Origin: Methylococcales bacterium
Lineage (GTDB): Bacteria > Pseudomonadota > Gammaproteobacteria > Methylococcales > Methylomonadaceae
Direction: 5' to 3'
Length of the DNA: 10,893 nucleotides
Assembly (NCBI GenBank): GCA_023134955.1
Contig: JAGLUC010000264.1
Coordinates: 1-10,893, forward strand
Positions 5,762-10,893 of the stretch are shown piece by piece. Numbering within the stretch: the first letter of the stretch is position 1; every line of letters starts with the position of its first letter. The notes below the pieces were generated by a model. That model had not been told where the DNA came from and did not search any database. It saw only the letters and a list, made by a program, of their open reading frames with translations. Position numbers and translations under genes: made by a program.

Positions 5762-8700
5762 ATGATTCGATATTTTATTCTGCATCCTACTGCTGCCAAT
5801 TTATTAATGGGTTTGCTGATTATTCTTGGCTTAATTACTCTGCCAACACTCAAACGTGAAACCTTTCCTGAAATAAAGCGTTATGAAATTGAAGTAAAAA
5901 TTCTTTATCCTGGCGCTACCCCAAGAGAAATTGAACAAAAAATATGTAAGCCTATTGAGGATACTATTGATGGCACTAGTTTTATTGATGAAATACGCTG
6001 TGAATCACGTCAGTCTCTAGCAATAGCGACTATAAAAATGCAGGAACATGGGGATTTTGATCAATTTAATAATGATATAAGAAGTGCTATTGATGAAGTC
6101 GAGAATTTTCCTGATGACAGTGAAGAACCTATCATCAGAGAGTTAGGTCGTACCCAGGATGTAGTCACCATTGCCCTTAGTGCCAATATCCCAAAACCGG
6201 AATTAAAAGACCTGGCTGAAAGTATAAAGGAGCGCATATTACGTGTACCAGGGATTCCACTAGTCAGTATTGAAGGCTTTTCTAAACGCCAGTTCCAGAT
6301 ACAGCTTGCACAAGATAAATTACGCCAGTATGGCATTAGTTTACAATCCGTTGCAACTACCCTCGCCCAACAAAACCTGGATTTACCCACGGGAGAAATT
6401 CAAACCAGTAAACGTGATTATCAAATTCGTTTCAATGATGAACGCCGCTCACCTGAGCAGTTAAAAGACTTAGTGATTATCTCAGGCGAACATGGCAATG
6501 AAGTGCGCTTAGGTGATATTGCCACTATTATTGACAACTTTGAAAAAGCTGAAGATAAGGCGACTTATAATAATCTGCCCACTGCTTTTTTAAAAATACG
6601 TAAAAACTCTCAAGATGATAGCTTGCGTATTTTAGAGCAGGTAAAAATTTTTATTAAACAAGAACAACAAGCTCTCCCAGAGCAAGTTCATTTTAATTTA
6701 ACCCAGGATTTCACCAGTATTGTTGAAGACCGTATTGCCCTATTGATAAGCAATGCCTGGCAAGGCTTACTGCTGGTATTCGGTGTTATGTGGCTGTTTT
6801 TTGGTACACGCTACGCCTTTTGGGTAGTCATGGGCTTACCCGTATCTTTTTTAGCCAGTGCTTTTTTATTAGCTCAGTGGGGAATCAGCATTAATATGCT
6901 CTCCATGGTTGCCTTATTATTGGCACTCGGCATTCTGATGGATGATGCCATTGTTATTAGTGAAAGCATAGGCAAACACATTTCACTAGGAAAATCGCCC
7001 ATACAAGCCGCTATTGATGGCACCATGGAGGTAAAAAACGGCGTGCTCTCTTCTTATGTCACCACCCTGTGTATTTTTACTGGCTTATTATTCCTTAATG
7101 GCGAGATTGGGCAATTGCTCTACACCATTCCTGCGGTATTAATTTCAGTGATCAGCATTTCTCTGCTTGAAGCCTTTTTGATTTTACCGCATCACCTGCA
7201 ACACTCATTACAAAACAACTCAGAACAAACTATATCTAAAGTTCGCCAGCAGTTTAGTCTGTATTTTGGAAAACTCCATCTTAAAGTCAATGGCTGGGTA
7301 AAAAAACTGATTGTATACCGCTATTTATTTATGGGTTCAGTAGTGGGTGTTTTTATCTTATCCGTCAGTTTATTAGTTTCTGGCATAGTCAAATTCTCAG
7401 CCTTCCCTAATGTCGAAGGTGATCTATTACAAGCACGACTACTGATGCCTGTCGGTAGTTCTCTGGCACAAACCCAGCAAACGATAGACAAAATAACCAG
7501 CAGTATTCAAATAGTTAATAAAAATTATCAACAGAACTACCAAACCCCTTTGGTACTAGGTATGACAGTGCATTACGGTATGAATGCTGATGCCTTTGAG
7601 AGAGGTGCACATTTGGCAACCGTTAGTGTGGATTTGCTCACTGCCGAACAACGCCAACAGTCCATTAATCAAATCGCAGAGCAATGGCGAAAGCACCTGG
7701 GAATTGTGCCAGAAGCCTTGAATATTGCAATTAAAGAACCTATTATTAGTCCCGCAGGACGCGCAATTTATATCCGTTTGCAAGGAGATGACCTGGCCAG
7801 CCTTTCCCAGGCTTCACATCAAATGCAAAATTGGCTGTCTGGTTATCCAGGGGTAAGTAACCTGATGGATGATTTACGCCCAGGGAAACCTGAGTTCACC
7901 ATAAATCTAAAGTCAGGTGCTTTTGCGCTGGGTTTAACGGCACAAGAAATAGCAACACAGTTACGCGCGGCTTATCAAGGCATTGAAGTTCTGGAAACCT
8001 CAATAGACTTAGAAACCTATGAAGTTATCGTTAAACTGGATGATGCCTCCAAAGATGAGTTGGCTGATTTTGATTATTTCCCTATTATTCACCCTGTATC
8101 AGGGCATATGATTCCACTGGTTAATGTTGCTGAAATCCGCTCAACTCGAGATTTTTCACGTATCCAGCGTATTAATGCACAGCGCGCTGTAACCATTTAC
8201 GGGGATATTGATGCTGAAATTAATAATACTCAGGCAATTTTCCAGGATTTAGAAGACACATTTTTAACTGAATTTAAGCAGCAACATCCCGATATAACCA
8301 TCCACTTTGAAGGAGAGATTAAAGAAGGGCCTTTAACCCGAAACTCTATGCGTAAAAGTATGTTAGTAGGGCTAATGGGTGTTTTCGCTCTATTAAGCCT
8401 ACAATTTCGATCTTATTCTGAACCCATTTTAGTGATGGCAAATATTCCCTTAGCCTTTATTGGGGTGATCTTTGGTCACTTAATTATGGGGCTGGATATT
8501 ACCATGCCCTCTTTATTGGGTTTTGTGTCTTTAGCAGGCATTGTAGTTAACGATTCCATATTGTTAGTCGAATTTGTCAAAAAACATATCAGTGAAGGCA
8601 TGAGCCCTCATCAGGCAGCGGCAAAAGCCAGCAGTGAACGATTTAGAGCAGTGGTCTTAACCTCATTAACCACCATAGTCGGTCTGACACCTTTATTATT

Positions 8701-8854
8701 TGAGCAAAGTCCGCAAGCACAAATTTTAATTCCACTAGCAACGAGTATTGTTTTTGGCATACTTAGCTCTACTTTGTTAGTATTATTTGTTGTCCCCTGT
8801 TTGTACACAGTCTTAGAAGATTTAGGAGTGGTTAAGATAAAATTTTCGCAATGA
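5762..8854 (+). CDS. RND efflux transporter permease (HAE1/AcrB-like)
   Basis: This 1030-aa inner-membrane pump is of usual length for the hydrophobe/amphiphile RND family and is driven by proton influx. It has the duplicated layout of the family: TM1 (about 10-28), a large periplasmic loop starting ETFPEI, and a helix bundle at about 325-480. A second half then has TM7 (about 523-543), a second periplasmic loop beginning AFPNVEGD, and TM8-12 (about 866-1018). The proton-relay Asp pair of TM4 is present (ILMDDAIVISES, D394-D395). In TM10 the motif reads GIVVNDSILLVEF (926-938), with Asn where AcrB has Lys940; many RND relatives of this branch share that form. The gene starts one base after the adaptor stop and clearly forms an operon with it. 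No outer-membrane channel gene follows. Drugs, solvents, lipids or fatty acids are all possible substrates; sequence alone does not decide. Confidence 0.93.
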   Translation: MIRYFILHPTAANLLMGLLIILGLITLPTLKRETFPEIKRYEIEVKILYPGATPREIEQKICKPIEDTIDGTSFIDEIRCESRQSLAIATIKMQEHGDFDQFNNDIRSAIDEVENFPDDSEEPIIRELGRTQDVVTIALSANIPKPELKDLAESIKERILRVPGIPLVSIEGFSKRQFQIQLAQDKLRQYGISLQSVATTLAQQNLDLPTGEIQTSKRDYQIRFNDERRSPEQLKDLVIISGEHGNEVRLGDIATIIDNFEKAEDKATYNNLPTAFLKIRKNSQDDSLRILEQVKIFIKQEQQALPEQVHFNLTQDFTSIVEDRIALLISNAWQGLLLVFGVMWLFFGTRYAFWVVMGLPVSFLASAFLLAQWGISINMLSMVALLLALGILMDDAIVISESIGKHISLGKSPIQAAIDGTMEVKNGVLSSYVTTLCIFTGLLFLNGEIGQLLYTIPAVLISVISISLLEAFLILPHHLQHSLQNNSEQTISKVRQQFSLYFGKLHLKVNGWVKKLIVYRYLFMGSVVGVFILSVSLLVSGIVKFSAFPNVEGDLLQARLLMPVGSSLAQTQQTIDKITSSIQIVNKNYQQNYQTPLVLGMTVHYGMNADAFERGAHLATVSVDLLTAEQRQQSINQIAEQWRKHLGIVPEALNIAIKEPIISPAGRAIYIRLQGDDLASLSQASHQMQNWLSGYPGVSNLMDDLRPGKPEFTINLKSGAFALGLTAQEIATQLRAAYQGIEVLETSIDLETYEVIVKLDDASKDELADFDYFPIIHPVSGHMIPLVNVAEIRSTRDFSRIQRINAQRAVTIYGDIDAEINNTQAIFQDLEDTFLTEFKQQHPDITIHFEGEIKEGPLTRNSMRKSMLVGLMGVFALLSLQFRSYSEPILVMANIPLAFIGVIFGHLIMGLDITMPSLLGFVSLAGIVVNDSILLVEFVKKHISEGMSPHQAAAKASSERFRAVVLTSLTTIVGLTPLLFEQSPQAQILIPLATSIVFGILSSTLLVLFVVPCLYTVLEDLGVVKIKFSQ

Positions 8855-8943
8855 ACAGACTGGTTTTACAGTTGCTACGAAAATGACTATTAATTGTTCC
8901 AAAGATTTTCGCACCTAATCACCTTCTCCAGAAGGACGACCGC

Positions 8944-9075
8944 ATGAATTCAGAAGGTAGATTGACGCAAGAGCAGTTACATAGAATGCAAGAATTTTTG
9001 GAACGATTAATACATCAGGTTTTGAGACAGTGCCAGGATAAAATAGTTTTTTGTTTAAGTGCTGGACTTGCGTGA
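8944..9075 (+). CDS. Possible 43-aa small protein, or 5' remnant of a decayed gene
   Basis: An ATG at 8944 is preceded at seven bases by the good Shine-Dalgarno sequence AAGGA (8932-8936). The peptide is helix-forming and hydrophilic at first (LTQEQLHRMQEFLERLIHQVL), then turns to CLSAGLA at the stop. I do not recognise it. The Shine-Dalgarno sequence lies in an inverted repeat, CCTTC/GAAGG (8922-8935), that could mask it. The abrupt change of character after about residue 32 suggests a frameshifted remnant as much as a true small gene. It begins 89 bp after the permease gene stop and might be cotranscribed with it. Confidence 0.3.
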   Translation: MNSEGRLTQEQLHRMQEFLERLIHQVLRQCQDKIVFCLSAGLA

Positions 9076-9277
9076 TTCAATTAAAATCAGATATGCTCTT
9101 TACGTTTAAGAATGCCCCTGTGTCAGTATGTAGATTATTGTGATGGGCTAGGCGTAAAGCAGCAGGAACAGCAGGCTATTTCAATTCTTTACAACAACGC
9201 TCATCGCAATAAGATGCGTGGTGAAATGGGGTATTCTTGAGCGTGAAGAGTATATAACAACGGATTTTAAAAAATAA
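9076..9277 (+). pseudogene. Coding-like debris in changing frames, possible decayed gene
   Basis: Short coding-like pieces follow the 43-codon ORF in different frames. One frame gives IQLKSDMLFTFKNAPVSVC and ends near 9138. An ATG at 9112 opens a 42-codon run (MPLCQYVDYCDGLGVKQQEQ and onward to HRNKMRGEMGYS, stop 9238-9240). A third frame continues as ILEREEYITTDFKK and stops at 9275-9277. Each reads like protein but breaks after 20 to 40 codons, the picture expected of an old gene broken by small indels. No family is recognisable, so this remains a suspicion. Confidence 0.25.
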
Positions 9278-9295
9278 CTTGATGTATTATCGCTA

Positions 9296-9664
9296 ATGAC
9301 TGCAGATTTGATAGTTCTAATTCATTTTGCTTTTATTCTTTTTGTCATATTTGGCGGAATACTGGTAATGAAATGGCGCAAGTGCATCTGGTTGCACTTA
9401 CCTGCAGTAGTGTGGGGAGTACTGCTTGAGCTTTTCGGTGGGTTTTGCCCCCTGACCACACTGGAAAACGTGCTTCGTCATCACAGTGATAGCGAACCAT
9501 ATTCAAGCGGTTTTATCGAACATTACATTATTCCGCTGATTTATCCCACAGGGTTAACTCGAGAAATCCAGATTATATTAGGGATTACGGTGATTATAAT
9601 TAACTTATTAATTTATACCTTGATCTTTAAAAAGCGGACTAATCAGGCTAAAAAAGATGACTAG
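9296..9664 (+). CDS. DUF2784 family membrane protein
   Basis: The 122-aa integral membrane protein belongs to DUF2784, a family of unknown function. Features seen: a first helix with a conserved His (VLIHFAFILFVIFGG, about 6-21), a second (about 34-50) running into the family signature CPLTTLEN (51-58), then GFIEHYIIPLIYP (72-84), and a last helix (about 93-111) followed by a basic tail. Length and motif order match full-length members. The ATG at 9296 overlaps an upstream TAA (TAATG at 9294-9298) and has no clear Shine-Dalgarno sequence; no earlier in-frame ATG exists because of that stop context. It points toward the GIY-YIG gene, and the two are convergent. Physiological role is unknown. 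Confidence 0.88.
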   Translation: MTADLIVLIHFAFILFVIFGGILVMKWRKCIWLHLPAVVWGVLLELFGGFCPLTTLENVLRHHSDSEPYSSGFIEHYIIPLIYPTGLTREIQIILGITVIIINLLIYTLIFKKRTNQAKKDD

Positions 9665-9766
9665 CTAAAAACCAATTTAAATTTCTGGAAAATCCAAATG
9701 GATACGGGTTTCAGATAGATTAGAGAACAAGAGAACCGCTGTCACCAGCACGCTGAACCATATCAA

Positions 9767-9808
9767 CTAGGTAGGTAAAAGTTGATTGATAAATTCTAAT
9801 CTACCTAG
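9767..9808. terminator. Possible bidirectional terminator between convergent genes
   Basis: CTAGGTAG (9767-9774) pairs perfectly with CTACCTAG (9801-9808) across a 26-base A/T-rich loop, with AGTTTTAAAT following on the plus strand. It sits between the stops of two convergent genes (9664 and 9819), where a shared terminator is expected. The loop is large and the T-run short, so confidence is modest. A smaller, bulged stem (CTGgAAA with TTTCAG, around 9685-9714) lies just upstream. Confidence 0.35.
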
Positions 9809-9818
9809 AGTTTTAAAT

Positions 9819-10893
9819 CTAAATAGCCACAATCTTTTTCAACTGAACATCATACCGATAATGAACAATCTGCTCATTTGCAATTAAGTTAATTGCTTGA
9901 ACAATAACATCGTAAGGCACAATAAACCATTCGCGAGGCTGATGCATTTTACCTTTATTATCAGCTACTTTTAAATCAACACATACTTCAACAAAAAAAC
10001 GGTGTATCAGTTTTTCAAATTTCTGAGTGGTCATATTATAAGCATCAAATACCGCCATGGTTTTAACGGCTGACATTAAATAAGTGGGCTCATTTTCTGC
10101 GTTGGCGATACGATTTTCAACGGCTGTTGTAGAAAAGCCAATTTTATACAAATGCTGAAAACTTTGGATTTCTACATTTTCACTTAATGACTTTAAGATA
10201 TAAATATAGCCTGCCAACTCATCCTCTTCCTTGGTTATTCCCAGATTCTTCTGCAACGCTGAATTTATTTGTTCTTCTGTTTGGCTGACTATTTTACCGC
10301 CATGATAAAGCGCCTTAGCTAATGAGCGATATAACATATTTGATTCTGTACCATTCTCAAAAATACAACGTGTTCTACCGTCTTTCCTATGACGTTTTCC
10401 ATTGACTGTTTTTTCTTCCGAATCAAAATAAATGCCTTCAAGATATAAAAGAATACCTCCTAAAATATAGTAATTATCTTCTACAATGGCATCACCTTTA
10501 TCAGTGAAATGTGTGAGCTTTCTTGTGCCTTCTTTAATCTCTTTTTGAACCGTTATAAACTGCTGTTCATATTTGTCAAAGTCCTCACAAGGCTTACGCT
10601 TTGCCATAAAATCAGTTAAGACCCTGGATTTTGACGGTAGATTTTTTAGGTCAAAAATATCTACTTCATCTGCATTGTTAATATCACCTAACAATCCCAG
10701 TGGGTCAGCATCTAGCACATCATCAATAGATTTAATAACAATGGGTTCGGGGGCTTCAACACCTTCCAATAGATTATGCCTATCCAGCTCTAATAACAGG
10801 GCTGCTTTTTCAGGGCTTTCTTTAAAACTTTGTAATCGACTAAACAACTTTCGCTCGTTAATATCACGACTTTTCTCAGGCTCATGTCCTTCA
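9819..10893 (-). CDS. GIY-YIG (MUG113/T5orf172-type) nuclease-domain protein, 5' end beyond the window
   Basis: At least 357 residues are encoded here, and the frame is open to the right edge. A TTG at 10847 is available, but the reading frame runs on above it (DINERKLFSRLQ), so the true start is probably outside. The C-terminal third is a GIY-YIG-type domain: GYIYIL (about 10211-10194), LYKIG (about 10151-10137), the Arg of VENRI (about 10112), the Glu of KFEKLIHRFF (about 10016), and PREWF (about 9939-9925). All the usual catalytic positions look intact. The N-terminal part has DPLGLLGD, the segment KRKPCEDFDKYE, and GRTRCIFENGTESNMLYRSLAKALY, a conserved block of the long MUG113-type proteins. 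Known: GIY-YIG domains cleave DNA; long members of this type occur in accessory and defence-like settings, often near helicase genes. Here the partner upstream is not visible. DNA cleavage is inferred, not shown. Confidence 0.85.
   Translation of the reverse strand, partial: EGHEPEKSRDINERKLFSRLQSFKESPEKAALLLELDRHNLLEGVEAPEPIVIKSIDDVLDADPLGLLGDINNADEVDIFDLKNLPSKSRVLTDFMAKRKPCEDFDKYEQQFITVQKEIKEGTRKLTHFTDKGDAIVEDNYYILGGILLYLEGIYFDSEEKTVNGKRHRKDGRTRCIFENGTESNMLYRSLAKALYHGGKIVSQTEEQINSALQKNLGITKEEDELAGYIYILKSLSENVEIQSFQHLYKIGFSTTAVENRIANAENEPTYLMSAVKTMAVFDAYNMTTQKFEKLIHRFFVEVCVDLKVADNKGKMHQPREWFIVPYDVIVQAINLIANEQIVHYRYDVQLKKIVAI

Noticed and set aside
6061..6390. A 109-codon open frame antisense to the permease gene
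   Set aside because: It lies fully inside a well-supported RND permease gene and has no motif or initiation signal of its own.
8842..8913. ATTTTCGCA at 8842-8850 and 8905-8913 with CGAAAAT at 8878-8884, as a terminator or operator array after the permease gene
   Set aside because: The stems are seven pairs with long loops and no T-run, and the first copy lies within the permease coding sequence; chance in AT-rich DNA is likely.

Overview
This is an AT-rich window with ordinary bacterial gene content. The repertoire is Gram-negative: an RND efflux adaptor/permease pair, a CPA1 antiporter and a DUF2784 membrane protein. Intergenic repeats built on a CCCTCTCC/GGAGAGGG hairpin are of a style common in Gammaproteobacteria. 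I would guess a low-GC gammaproteobacterium, perhaps Methylococcales or Thiotrichales-like. That is inference from gene style and repeats only; no marker gene is present.

Layout. Bases 1-221 hold an intergenic repeat region: a 42-bp direct repeat at an offset of 155 bp, with the hairpin repeat between the copies. Next comes a 692-aa CPA1 sodium (or potassium)/proton antiporter (222-2300), then a 313-aa exported, C-terminally anchored protein of unknown function (2451-3392) carrying two similar internal segments. A strong hairpin (3413-3448) follows. A gene-poor, very AT-rich stretch of almost 1 kb (3449-4386) then holds a near-consensus sigma-70 promoter (3675-3704), a cluster of DnaA-box-like 9-mers (3821-3855) and a fragment of the same hairpin repeat seen at the left end (4309-4331).

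The core of the window is a two-gene efflux operon. A membrane-fusion adaptor (4387-5760) is followed, after one base, by an RND inner-membrane permease (5762-8854). Together they should form the inner-membrane and periplasmic parts of a tripartite pump. No outer-membrane channel gene and no regulator is present, so the pump would have to use a TolC-like channel encoded elsewhere.

Downstream, 8855-9295 has short coding-like fragments in different frames: one well-initiated 43-codon ORF and what looks like debris of a decayed gene. A 122-aa DUF2784 membrane protein (9296-9664) follows. It is convergent with a GIY-YIG/MUG113-type nuclease-domain protein on the minus strand (9819-10893). That gene has no start inside the window and runs off the right edge.

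I found no CRISPR array, no RNA gene, no recognisable transposase and no clear new multi-gene system. The most interesting items are the unknown 313-aa protein with its internal duplication, the promoter plus DnaA-box cluster in the long intergenic region, the repeat fragment that invades the apparent 5' end of the adaptor gene, and the GIY-YIG protein whose upstream partner lies outside the window.
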